Counted from the first letter of the stretch, positions 1-6,010 are shown. The stretch is DNA of 8,895 nucleotides from Deltaproteobacteria bacterium (GCA_031278795.1 JAITJT010000146.1:1-8895); one strand, 5' to 3'. Numbers and translations: made by a program. The notes: a model not told the origin generated them from the sequence alone.

Positions 1-22
1 CTACCAAAAGAAAGGACCATCT

Positions 23-421
23 ATGGGCTACTTCTACCTGGGTCTGGCCTTTTTGGGCGCGGTGGTGCCCTACGCCTTTCTGGGACAGCTTATCGCCACG
101 GGAAAGTTCACCCTCCAGGACGTGAAGGTTGAGGCCCTGGCCAATCCTGTGAGCAGCTACCTGGCCGTGACGGTCTTGGTGGCCATTTTAGTCACTTGGG
201 TCTTCATAGTCCTGGAGGGGAAGAGGCTCAAGATGAAGGGCCTGTGGCTGCCCTTTTTAGCTACCCTTTTGATAGGTGTGGCCTGCGGGCTCCCCCTCTT
301 TCTCTTCATGCGCAAGATTAATATCGATAAGCGCGACGCCCTCTACATTATCCATGAGGAGACGGTGGTAGCGCCTCCCACCTTGCCGCCTCCGGCCCCC
401 CACGTGAGGCCCAGGCGCTAG
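23..421 (+). CDS. DUF2834-type small inner-membrane protein
   Basis: A 132-residue protein with three hydrophobic segments at about residues 3-25, 46-65 and 72-97, so it should sit in the cytoplasmic membrane. The loop after the second segment (EGKRLKMKGLW, 65-75) and the NP-S motif before it (41-44) match the pattern I know from the DUF2834 family, whose members are roughly 100-residue membrane proteins of unknown role. The start is ATG at 23 with AAAGGA at 10-15. Residues 98-132 form a polar, proline-rich tail (PPTLPPPAP) that looks longer than the usual family end. A terminator follows directly, so it ends its own transcript; whether it has upstream partners lies outside the window. The family assignment is from memory of the motif and topology. 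No function can be given. Confidence 0.8.
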   Translation: MGYFYLGLAFLGAVVPYAFLGQLIATGKFTLQDVKVEALANPVSSYLAVTVLVAILVTWVFIVLEGKRLKMKGLWLPFLATLLIGVACGLPLFLFMRKINIDKRDALYIIHEETVVAPPTLPPPAPHVRPRR

Positions 422-423
422 GG

Positions 424-451
424 AGGGAACTTTTTTCCCTTGTATTTTTTT
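424..451 (+). terminator. Intrinsic terminator after the DUF2834 gene
   Basis: AGGGAA (424-429) pairs with TTCCCT (435-440) around a CTTTT loop, and a T-rich tail (TGTATTTTTTT) follows. It lies 3 nt past the stop codon of the upstream gene. The stem is short, so strength is uncertain. Confidence 0.6.
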
Positions 452-520
452 AGGCATTGTGGCAAAGAAGCCAAAGAATTTTTAGTAGATAGCACAAAAA
501 ATGTTTTAGGAGAGTTTATT

Positions 521-841
521 TTGGCTGAGACACTTAGCGACATAGTTTTCAATTACGAGGCGGAAGGCGAGGTGCTCTCGGAGGAGCTGGACCGGGTCAT
601 CCTCCAGAAGGGCGTATGGGCAGTCATCCTTTTCCGCTACCGGGAAAGGAACCGCAAGACAGGCGAATTCGGCCCCCCCAAGGCCTGCCTGAGGCGCTAC
701 CAGAAATACAAGGGGGACTACAAAAAAAGGGACTCCATCAACCTTTCCCAGGAATCGGCCCAGGCCCTGGTGGACCAGCTCAGCGCCTGGATGGACGAGG
801 GGCTCTTGGGAGAGGACAACTCCGAGTCCGGGATGGATTGA
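521..841 (+). CDS. PC4-like small protein, likely nucleic-acid binding
   Basis: A 106-residue soluble protein. The core (LQKGVWAVILFRYRERNRKTGEFGP) and the following RRYQKYKGDYKKRDSINLS look like several beta strands rich in basic and aromatic residues, then a helix (about 75-95, SAQALVDQLSAWMDEG) and an acidic end. This order, strands then one helix, resembles the PC4 transcriptional-coactivator fold, which binds single-stranded nucleic acid; the match is by eye and only moderate. I chose TTG 521 as start because AGGAGA (508-513) sits 7 nt upstream. The longer reading from TTG 440 begins inside the preceding terminator and runs through AT-rich intergenic DNA. Its stop is 13 nt before the queD start, so the two genes are probably co-transcribed. 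Confidence 0.72.
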   Translation: MAETLSDIVFNYEAEGEVLSEELDRVILQKGVWAVILFRYRERNRKTGEFGPPKACLRRYQKYKGDYKKRDSINLSQESAQALVDQLSAWMDEGLLGEDNSESGMD

Positions 842-854
842 TAGAGAGGTAGAC

Positions 855-1244
855 GTGTACGAGCTTAAGATAACCAACCATTTCGCAGCGGCCCACAACC
901 TCAGGGAGTTCTACGGCAAATGCGAAAACCTTCACGGCCACAACTGGTTTGTGGAGGTGAGGGTCAGGGCCAAGGACCTAGACAAGATAGGGCTAGTGAT
1001 GGATTTCGGGCTCATCAAGAAAAGCCTCAATGTGGTTTTAGATGAGCTGGATCACAAGTACCTAAACGAGCTGGAATACTTCAAGGAGAGGAACCCCTCC
1101 TCGGAAAACATCGCGCACTTCATTTTCACCAAGCTCGCCCCCTTGATTGAGAAGGATTCGGAAAAGAGGGTAAAGCTCCACTCCGTCTCCGCCTGGGAGT
1201 CCAACAACGCCTCGGCCACCTATGTCGCGGACGATGATCTCTAA
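855..1244 (+). CDS. queD: 6-carboxy-5,6,7,8-tetrahydropterin synthase (QueD/PTPS family)
   Basis: Predicted to convert 7,8-dihydroneopterin triphosphate to 6-carboxytetrahydropterin, the second step of the queuosine/7-deazaguanine pathway, in the cytoplasm. The 129-residue length is normal for the family. Zinc ligands are visible as H14 (AAAH) and H27 and H29 (LHGH). The family's active-site Cys is C23 in GKCENLHGH, D66-H67 lies in LDELDHKYL, and the glutamate near the C-terminus is E115 in AWES. PSSENIA (81-87) matches the family's P-[TS]-x-EN-[IL]-A motif. The start is GTG 855 with GAGAGGT (844-850) just upstream. It follows the PC4-like gene closely and is followed by a terminator. QueD and eukaryotic-type PTPS are close relatives; the single Cys in the CxxxHxH motif favours QueD. 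No other queuosine gene is in the window. Confidence 0.92.
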   Translation: MYELKITNHFAAAHNLREFYGKCENLHGHNWFVEVRVRAKDLDKIGLVMDFGLIKKSLNVVLDELDHKYLNELEYFKERNPSSENIAHFIFTKLAPLIEKDSEKRVKLHSVSAWESNNASATYVADDDL

Positions 1245-1329
1245 AAAGGCGAGGCTCTATACCTATCTCTATTCCAGTTTTTGTTTATTTATTTACCTTA
1301 AAGGCGCTTTCAATACAGCGCAAACAAAG

Positions 1330-1355
1330 AGTTAGAAATATCTCTAACTTTTTTA
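1330..1355 (+). terminator. Intrinsic terminator after queD
   Basis: AGTTAGA (1330-1336) pairs perfectly with TCTAACT (1343-1349) around a 6-nt loop and runs into a T tract to 1354. It lies 86 nt after the queD stop and probably ends the PC4-like/queD transcript. The stem is AT-rich, so moderate strength is expected. Confidence 0.65.
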
Positions 1356-1419
1356 AAAATTATTCCAAGAACATTCCAGAGAATAATTTGTCTAAATTGA
1401 TTTTTTCCCTAAATTTCCC

Positions 1420-1448
1420 TTGACTTTCACTTGAGTTTTGTTTATAGT
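1420..1448 (+). promoter_or_regulatory. Strong sigma70-type promoter
   Basis: TTGACT (1420-1425) and TATAGT (1443-1448) are separated by exactly 17 nt, each one base from the consensus. Transcription should start near 1455. It would feed the hairpin-rich leader or small RNA at 1455-1544 and, by readthrough, the orphan gene at 1619. Two ATTCCA repeats lie about 45-60 bp upstream (1362-1378). Confidence 0.75.
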
Positions 1449-1454
1449 AAATTC

Positions 1455-1544
1455 ATAAAGTCCCCCAATGGACGGGGGATTGTTTTGCCAAGGCAGGCGC
1501 TTTACGCTCAAAACATGTTTTGAGGCCGTGTAAGCGCTTTTTTT
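1455..1544 (+). ncRNA. Candidate small RNA or attenuator leader ending in a terminator
   Basis: Directly below the promoter at 1420-1448 comes a non-coding stretch with two strong hairpins. The first is CCCCC (1462-1466) with GGGGG (1474-1478). The second has outer arms GCGCTT (1497-1502) and AAGCGC (1532-1537) enclosing the perfect palindrome CTCAAAACATGTTTTGAG (1507-1524), and is followed by seven T (1538-1544). This is either a free RNA of about 90 nt or the 5' leader of the gene at 1619, with a built-in terminator that controls readthrough. It does not match any riboswitch I recognise; in particular I see no preQ1 aptamer despite queD next door. The transcription start is inferred from promoter spacing. 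Confidence 0.5.
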
Positions 1545-1618
1545 ATGCCTAAACCCATCAATCAGCCAAGGACTGGCTTTATCCAAATGTTTCTAACCCA
1601 ACAATTATGGAGCAAGTT

Positions 1619-2461
1619 ATGAGCGCAGTCCAAAGCACATCCTCGAGCGAAAGCTTCCTAGACTTTCAGGCCCCGGCCACCGTGCGCCAGGCCTCGGTAA
1701 CCTACACCGATGGCGCCCCCAACATTGTGGCCCAGATCATCAAGAGCGGGGCCCCCAAGCCCCACGCCACCGTGTCCAACACCATGGTCGCCAGGGTGGA
1801 CTCCTACACCCCACCTCCGGGCATAAATCTCGCCCACTATCTGGCCCTAGACGTGGACAAGGCCGACGACTACAACCCCACCACCGTGGTGGACGCTATC
1901 CAGCGCTACTTCAACGTGAGGCCGCGCCGGGAACCCATAGCCGATCCCCAGGATATCGCCTCCACCGACAGCTACCCCACCCTGGTCATAGACGAGGCCT
2001 CCAACTACGCCAATTTGAAGCCCTACCACTACAGCATTAACGGCATCGAGCGCAAGGCGGATCTATCCTCCTTCTACGCTGATAGCGGGCATATGCAGGT
2101 GAGGATAAAGGGCACCGGCGTAACCAGCATCAAAAGCCCGGCCACGGACGCCAAGCCTGGCCTGGAGGTGGGGCCCATCAAGACCGGAATGGCCTACTAT
2201 CCACCCGAGTACGCCGCCCAGATGGCCTCCTCCAGGCTCACTAACATGATGGACACATCCGACAAGATGCCCACCTATGAGGTTGGCCCCGATCTCAACA
2301 GAGGGGTAAACGACACGCTCCCTGAGGTGGCCGCCACCCTGGCGCCCCTGCGCGCGGCGCTTTTTAATGGCGGCTCCAGGTACCCCCAGTCGGGCTCCCT
2401 GGGGACTTACGGCTCTAGCCTCCCCCTCAACCAGTCCGCTGTGAATCTGAGCATGGTCTGA
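1619..2461 (+). CDS. Orphan protein of unknown function, no Cys or Trp
   Basis: A 280-residue protein that I do not recognise. The N-terminus is Ser/Thr-rich (MSAVQSTSSSES) with no hydrophobic signal peptide, and there are no membrane segments. It contains no cysteine and no tryptophan, and is rich in Pro, Tyr, Ala, Ser and Asp. The C-terminal 40 residues are Gly/Ser/Leu-rich and look flexible. I prefer ATG 1619 because GGAG (1609-1612) sits 6 nt upstream; the earlier ATG at 1607 overlaps that site. The leader between 1545 and 1618 contains a small hairpin, AGCC/GGCT (1564-1578). Codons are GC-rich like those of the genes to its left, so it belongs to the host background. The strong promoter upstream suggests high or tightly controlled expression. 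A cell-surface, structural or exported role is possible but unsupported. Confidence 0.75.
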   Translation: MSAVQSTSSSESFLDFQAPATVRQASVTYTDGAPNIVAQIIKSGAPKPHATVSNTMVARVDSYTPPPGINLAHYLALDVDKADDYNPTTVVDAIQRYFNVRPRREPIADPQDIASTDSYPTLVIDEASNYANLKPYHYSINGIERKADLSSFYADSGHMQVRIKGTGVTSIKSPATDAKPGLEVGPIKTGMAYYPPEYAAQMASSRLTNMMDTSDKMPTYEVGPDLNRGVNDTLPEVAATLAPLRAALFNGGSRYPQSGSLGTYGSSLPLNQSAVNLSMV

Positions 2462-2590
2462 GTGAGCCTTTTCTTTCCAAGCAAGCTAGACAGTTCAGAG
2501 ATTTTGATTTTTTGGCTTGGGCTAGCTAGTCCATTATTTGGGATTTTCCTAGCTAAGTTGGCTGATACTGCGGAGTTGTTAAATAGATCC

Positions 2591-2638
2591 AAGGCACCTA
2601 AGGCCCCTGTCAGGGCCAAAGGTGCCTTGTTCATTTTA
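2591..2638 (+). terminator. Long hairpin, probable terminator of the orphan gene
   Basis: Outer arms AAGGCACCT (2591-2599) and AGGTGCCTT (2620-2628) are perfectly complementary. An inner stem, GGCCCCTG (2602-2609) with CAGGGCC (2611-2617), has one bulged C. The tail (GTTCATTTT) is only partly T-rich. It lies 130 nt after the stop at 2461 and is the first strong hairpin downstream. It may instead protect an mRNA 3' end. Confidence 0.55.
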
Positions 2639-2639
2639 G

Positions 2640-2939
2640 AGTAAGATGCCCTCTCAAAGGTTTTACATAGCCTCAGGCGAGTTGGCACAGTAGGAGGGTA
2701 GGGCGTCTTCCAAGAAACATGAACATGTGAGAGATATCATAGAGCCTATGGAGATAAATGCCTCTAGAGAGCGCATTTATTCTGGAAGGAAACAGGGAGG
2801 CATGATAAAAGCTGGATAGCTCTTGTGGCTTTTCAGTTATTTATGTAAGCCCTAGCGGCAACTCATCTCGGTATTAAAGACCACCCAATCCTTAAACCCT
2901 AGCTAGATTGTAAAAGACTTTCTAGCTGGGGCTTTTTTT
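2640..2939 (+). ncRNA. Candidate structured non-coding RNA, about 300 nt
   Basis: A run of consecutive local hairpins ends in a strong terminator, with no reading frame. The stems are: AGATGCCCT (2644-2652) with AGGGCGTCT (2700-2708); ACATG/CATGT (2717-2728); CATAG/CTATG (2738-2750, 3-nt loop); ATAAATGC/GCATTTAT (2754-2761 with 2773-2780); TTCT-GGAA-GGAA (2780-2791), a GGAA tetraloop; and AAAAGC/GCTTTT (2807-2833). It finishes at the terminator 2897-2939. I could not match it to tmRNA, RNase P RNA, 6S RNA, SRP RNA or a riboswitch. The 5' end is a guess because no clear promoter was found. It could also be the remnant of an untranslated leader. Confidence 0.38.
2897..2939 (+). terminator. Strong intrinsic terminator with no gene upstream
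   Basis: CCCTAGCTAG (2897-2906) pairs with CTAGCTGGGG (2922-2931), ten pairs with one wobble, around a 15-nt loop. Seven T follow (2933-2939). There is no coding gene for more than 400 nt upstream, so it implies a non-coding transcript ending here. Confidence 0.72.
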
Positions 2940-3047
2940 ATCTTAGGCAATTGAATTTTTTTTCGATTTTAGAAAAAGATAAAATATTCGCGTAAAACCT
3001 CGATCATCTGAAGCAAACGGAGAATCGAGGAAGCTCTCAGCGTGGGA

Positions 3048-3160
3048 ATATTATATATATAATATAATTTATAATATTTTATTATATTAACACTAGATTA
3101 CATATATTATTAATTGATTGCTTATAATTTAGATCGTTATACGATTTAATACCATGGTCA
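3048..3160. other. Extremely AT-rich block with small inverted repeats
   Basis: The stretch from 3048 to about 3150 is almost entirely A and T, with alternating TA runs, and ends in the 5-3-5 palindrome ATCGT-TAT-ACGAT (3133-3145). Such DNA melts easily and is a common target of H-NS-like silencers. It could also serve as an unwinding element, but I see no iterons or DnaA boxes (TTATNCACA) beside it, so I do not call an origin. Confidence 0.5.
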
Positions 3161-3278
3161 GGTAAAAAAAGAAATTGGGAAAAATTGTAAAAAAACAGCG
3201 TCAAAGGCGAGATAGTCCAGTATCTATGCGGGTTCTAGAAAAAATTTACCCCCTAGACTCAAGGGCGGTTTTGAAAAA

Positions 3279-3382
3279 CCCCCCGTAAAATAAGGACTTT
3301 ATGGAGGATGTGAGTGAAAAAAAATTTTTTTACCCTAGAAGTTTTTTTTAAGGATCGGAATAAGTGCTGATTTTACGGGGGG
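3279..3382. repeat. 13-bp inverted repeat with C6/G6 ends, 104-bp unit
   Basis: CCCCCCGTAAAAT (3279-3291) and ATTTTACGGGGGG (3370-3382) are exact reverse complements separated by 78 nt. Both outer ends abut A runs (AAAAA to the left, AAAAAAAA to the right), which could be a target duplication or simply local A-richness. The inside holds an A8T7 palindrome (3317-3331). Candidates are a MITE-like remnant, a long stem-loop, or, on the minus strand, a long-loop terminator, since the G6 arm there is followed by five T. Confidence 0.6.
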
Positions 3383-3426
3383 AAAAAAAAGAAAGACAAA
3401 ATCTAATTTTTTATTTTTTCAGGCTT

Positions 3427-3441
3427 TTCGACTAGGTCGAA
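3427..3441. promoter_or_regulatory. Operator-like palindrome TTCGAC-TAG-GTCGAA
   Basis: A perfect 6-3-6 inverted repeat, 262 bp upstream of the AAA+ gene start, in otherwise non-coding DNA. The size and symmetry fit a binding site for a dimeric regulator. The binder is unknown. Confidence 0.35.
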
Positions 3442-3631
3442 TTGTACACTGTGATTATGGACAGAGAGTTCTGTTCAAACTGTCAGAGAAAAGAACAAGA
3501 CACGCTTGAAGGAGGAATAGACAGCTGTGGCCCGGAGTAAGGGGTAGGAAAGGGTAGGTGAAGCGCTCGGATTTAGGTTATTTGTAAAATTTAGGGATTT
3601 TTTTAAAGATTTGTTCACGGATGCAGTTTCT

Positions 3632-3670
3632 CCAGAAAAGCCTCCAAGGTTATCGAGAGGTTTTTACTGG
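3632..3670 (+). promoter_or_regulatory. Long hairpin in the 5' leader of the AAA+ ATPase gene
   Basis: The arms CCAGAAAAGCCTC (3632-3644) and GAGGTTTTTACTGG (3657-3670) form a 13-pair stem with one G-T pair and one bulged A around a 12-nt loop. It ends 22 nt before the ribosome-binding site GGAGG (3693-3697) of the gene at 3703. It may stabilise the message or tune translation. It is not a typical terminator because the T run is inside the stem. Confidence 0.45.
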
Positions 3671-3702
3671 CAAGCCCTAACAACTAAATAACGGAGGACA
3701 TC

Positions 3703-5967
3703 ATGAGAAAGCGTTATACCAACAACAGAGAGATTAAGGTGGCTACTAAGGAAACCCCGATATTGACGAGCGGAAACACCTGGATTAACCACATGGGCTC
3801 GATTATCACTCTTAGAACCATCGAGACAACGGGAATTTATGACACTTGCAGCATTGCGGCTATCAACAACATGGTTGGATATCAGGCCATAATCAGTAAG
3901 ATTGAGGACTTAGAAGGCCTGAGAGGGGTAGATGACATAGATTACGAGGGCTGCGACTCGGACGAAGATCTCGCGCTCGAGATGATGAAAATGCTGGAGA
4001 GGCAGGGCATGAGGACTCAGAAATATATCTGCCGGAGCTTGCTTACGACCCTGGAAGGCCACATTGAAGACACAAGGGAGGATGCGAATAGCTCTGAGAT
4101 GGAGCTCAAGTTCAAGAACTTGGTTGAGATTTTGGACTTGGGTCGTCTCGAACAGAGAGTGATAAGGTTGCTTTTGTGCATACAGCACTTTGATACGTTA
4201 AGCTATTACCTCAAGAATCACCTTGATATATTCAAAGTGATTAACAGACCTATTCTTACAAACATATTAAACACCACAAGCAGTGAGATTTCTAAGTGCA
4301 TAAAGGGCAAATTGTCCGTCATGGAACTCATATGCGGAGACATCAACGACGATCTTGAGCTCCAAGATGTATTCTACTCGCTTATGGACGCTCCCAGCTC
4401 GCTGGATGCGCTAGATAATTTTGCGCCACTGAAGAAGCCGATTTTGTCTGTAGAGGATTTTTTTGTGGACAAGGAGTCTTTCTCCATGATGAAAAAGCTT
4501 CTGGCTTATGACTCAGAAACTCCAACCCACATATTACTCTATGGGCCGGCAGGAGTCGGAAAGACTGAGTTTTGCAGGACACTTACGGCTGCCTCTGGGC
4601 TCAAGGCTTTCGAGGTTATTCCGGAAATTAAAATATCGGAACACAGAAGTAACTTGATCCTGGCTGACGCTTTCGTGCGTAAGGAGAAGAACGCGGTTCT
4701 TGTAATTGATGAAGCTGACAAACTGCTCACAGGGTCCAATAACGCTAGCGCCCTCGACGAAATATTGGAGCTTTATTCAAGGACTGATGGCAATTCCATC
4801 GGCTGGCTGGACGCTTTCATGGAAAAAGCAGGATCCAAGTGTATCTGGATTATTAACAATCACATGGGACTCAGAGATACCGTGATCAGGCGCTTCGCCT
4901 ACTCTGTTAGTTTCCCGAACCTTGGGAAGAAGGAACGGATAAAGATTTGGCAAACGACCAAGGGAAAATTGGAGTCTCTCGGATCCTCCCTTTTGACGGA
5001 AGAAGAGCTCAAGAAATTGGCATCTACTTATCAGGTAAGCCCAGGCATAATTGGTCAGTCATTTAGGAAAAGCCTCGAGGCCGACCCTGAGGACGCTGAA
5101 ACCTTGAATTCCTACATAAACAGGCAAATTATGGCCCATGAAAAACTGTCCAGACAAGTGAGTAAGTCAATTCACTTGGAGGATAATTACAGCCTAGAGA
5201 GTGTTTGCTCAGTGCCGTCAGCTCGCGAGATAGTCGACATTCTCAAGAGATACAAGGCGGGTACTAAAGATTTGCCTTACACCAGACGCCATGGGATTAA
5301 GTTCCTGTTCCACGGACTGCCAGGCACCGGTAAAACCGAATTTGCCAATTACCTGGCGAACACCCTCGATATGGAGATTGTCCATGGGCGTTATTCGGAA
5401 GTGCTCTCCCCATATATGGGTATGGCAGAGATAAATCTCAACGACTTGTTTAACAGAGCCCAAGTTTCAAACGGAATTCTGTGTATCGATGAAGTTGAAT
5501 CGTTTTTGACTGTGCGAGACTACTCGGTGCTTCACCACTATCAGATTATTATTAATGAGTTTTTGACGTGCCTCGAACGCTTCAATGGCATTTTCATAGG
5601 TACAACCAATAGGGGCGAAGTCATGGATCTTGCCGCCATAAGGCGATTCACTTTCAAGGTGAAATTTAGTTCCCTTGATGGGAGCGCGAGAGTTGAACTG
5701 TTCAACAAAATGCTCTTGCCCATCTCCAAAAACTCCCTTACCGAGCCGGAGAGGCAGGAGCTCCTCTCCATCAACAGCATAACGCCAGGTGATTTTTCTA
5801 ACGTAGCCTCCATTTACAAATGGAAATCCTCTGTGAGGCATAGCAATTTGGAGCTTTTGGAGGCACTGAAGATTGAAGCGTCTTTTAGGGAAAATGGATC
5901 CTCCATCAAGAAAGCTAGTGAAGCTTTCGGAGAATCAGAAAAAATTAAGATTAAGAGGGTTAATTGA
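3703..5967 (+). CDS. Tandem AAA+ ATPase with N-terminal helical domain
   Basis: A 754-residue soluble protein. Residues 1 to about 240 are mostly helical with no clear motif. A linker with LSVEDFF leads into the first AAA+ module: Walker A GPAGVGKT (281-288), Walker B VLVIDE (332-337), sensor-1 N385/N386 (IINNH) and arginine pair R396-R397 in VIRRF. The second module has Walker A GLPGTGKT (538-545), Walker B ILCIDE (592-597), sensor-1 TTN (634-636) and R647-R648 in AIRRF. Both ATP sites therefore look competent. The layout matches a group of bacterial CDC48-like (COG0464-type) ATPases with a helical N-terminal region, which are presumed to be hexameric protein-remodelling machines; the client is unknown. 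ATG 3703 has GGAGG at 3693-3697. Two paralogous genes follow on the same strand, the first after a 113-nt hairpin-bearing gap, which suggests one operon and a functional link. GC content is lower than in the genes to the left. Confidence 0.9.
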   Translation: MRKRYTNNREIKVATKETPILTSGNTWINHMGSIITLRTIETTGIYDTCSIAAINNMVGYQAIISKIEDLEGLRGVDDIDYEGCDSDEDLALEMMKMLERQGMRTQKYICRSLLTTLEGHIEDTREDANSSEMELKFKNLVEILDLGRLEQRVIRLLLCIQHFDTLSYYLKNHLDIFKVINRPILTNILNTTSSEISKCIKGKLSVMELICGDINDDLELQDVFYSLMDAPSSLDALDNFAPLKKPILSVEDFFVDKESFSMMKKLLAYDSETPTHILLYGPAGVGKTEFCRTLTAASGLKAFEVIPEIKISEHRSNLILADAFVRKEKNAVLVIDEADKLLTGSNNASALDEILELYSRTDGNSIGWLDAFMEKAGSKCIWIINNHMGLRDTVIRRFAYSVSFPNLGKKERIKIWQTTKGKLESLGSSLLTEEELKKLASTYQVSPGIIGQSFRKSLEADPEDAETLNSYINRQIMAHEKLSRQVSKSIHLEDNYSLESVCSVPSAREIVDILKRYKAGTKDLPYTRRHGIKFLFHGLPGTGKTEFANYLANTLDMEIVHGRYSEVLSPYMGMAEINLNDLFNRAQVSNGILCIDEVESFLTVRDYSVLHHYQIIINEFLTCLERFNGIFIGTTNRGEVMDLAAIRRFTFKVKFSSLDGSARVELFNKMLLPISKNSLTEPERQELLSINSITPGDFSNVASIYKWKSSVRHSNLELLEALKIEASFRENGSSIKKASEAFGESEKIKIKRVN

Positions 5968-6010
5968 CTCTGAAAGACGGAGTTCGGGGATTTTTAGCAC
6001 ATTTTTTAAA

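Larger units (their letters stand above)
2462..3702. other. 1.24-kb region with no convincing protein gene
   Basis: No open frame here has a proper ribosome-binding site plus protein-like sequence. The 60-codon GTG frame at 2462-2644 runs through the terminator hairpin. The region contains that terminator, a hairpin-dense candidate RNA (2640-2939), a stem CCTCGAT/ATCGAGG (2998-3004 with 3024-3030), an AT-rich block (3048-3160), A and T tracts of 5-8 bases between 3164 and 3410, a 13-bp inverted repeat (3279-3382), a palindrome (3427-3441), a possible stem GACAG/CTGTC (3460-3464 with 3480-3484) and a long leader hairpin (3632-3670). I could not place a confident promoter for the gene at 3703. 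TATAAT occurs at 3123-3128 without a good -35 partner. Confidence 0.7.

Noticed and set aside
440..520. N-terminal extension of the PC4-like gene from TTG 440
   Set aside because: The codon lies inside the preceding terminator stem, the stretch is AT-rich and has no ribosome site. TTG 521 has AGGAGA at good spacing.
1607..1618. ATG 1607 as start of the orphan gene
   Set aside because: It has no ribosome site of its own, and it overlaps the GGAG that serves ATG 1619.
2462..2644. 60-codon GTG frame after the orphan gene
   Set aside because: It has no ribosome site and runs through the terminator hairpin at 2591-2628.
2407..2688. 93-codon minus-strand frame
   Set aside because: It overlaps the end of the orphan gene and the terminator, and has no protein-like features or leader.
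2672..2690. Possible sigma54 promoter (TGGCAC)
   Set aside because: The -12 GC element is absent at the required spacing.
2780..2803. Resemblance to the SRP RNA apical loop (TCTGGAAGGAAACAG)
   Set aside because: The GGAA loop and following GGAA match loosely, but the 5' side lacks the expected CAGGTCC strand and the rest of the SRP stem is missing.
3123..3128. TATAAT as a -10 box for the ATPase gene
   Set aside because: No acceptable -35 hexamer lies 16-18 nt upstream, and such words are expected by chance in this AT-rich block.
2462..3702. Replication origin, tRNA or CRISPR array in the gene-free region
   Set aside because: No DnaA boxes, iterons, T-arm consensus or regularly spaced direct repeats were found.
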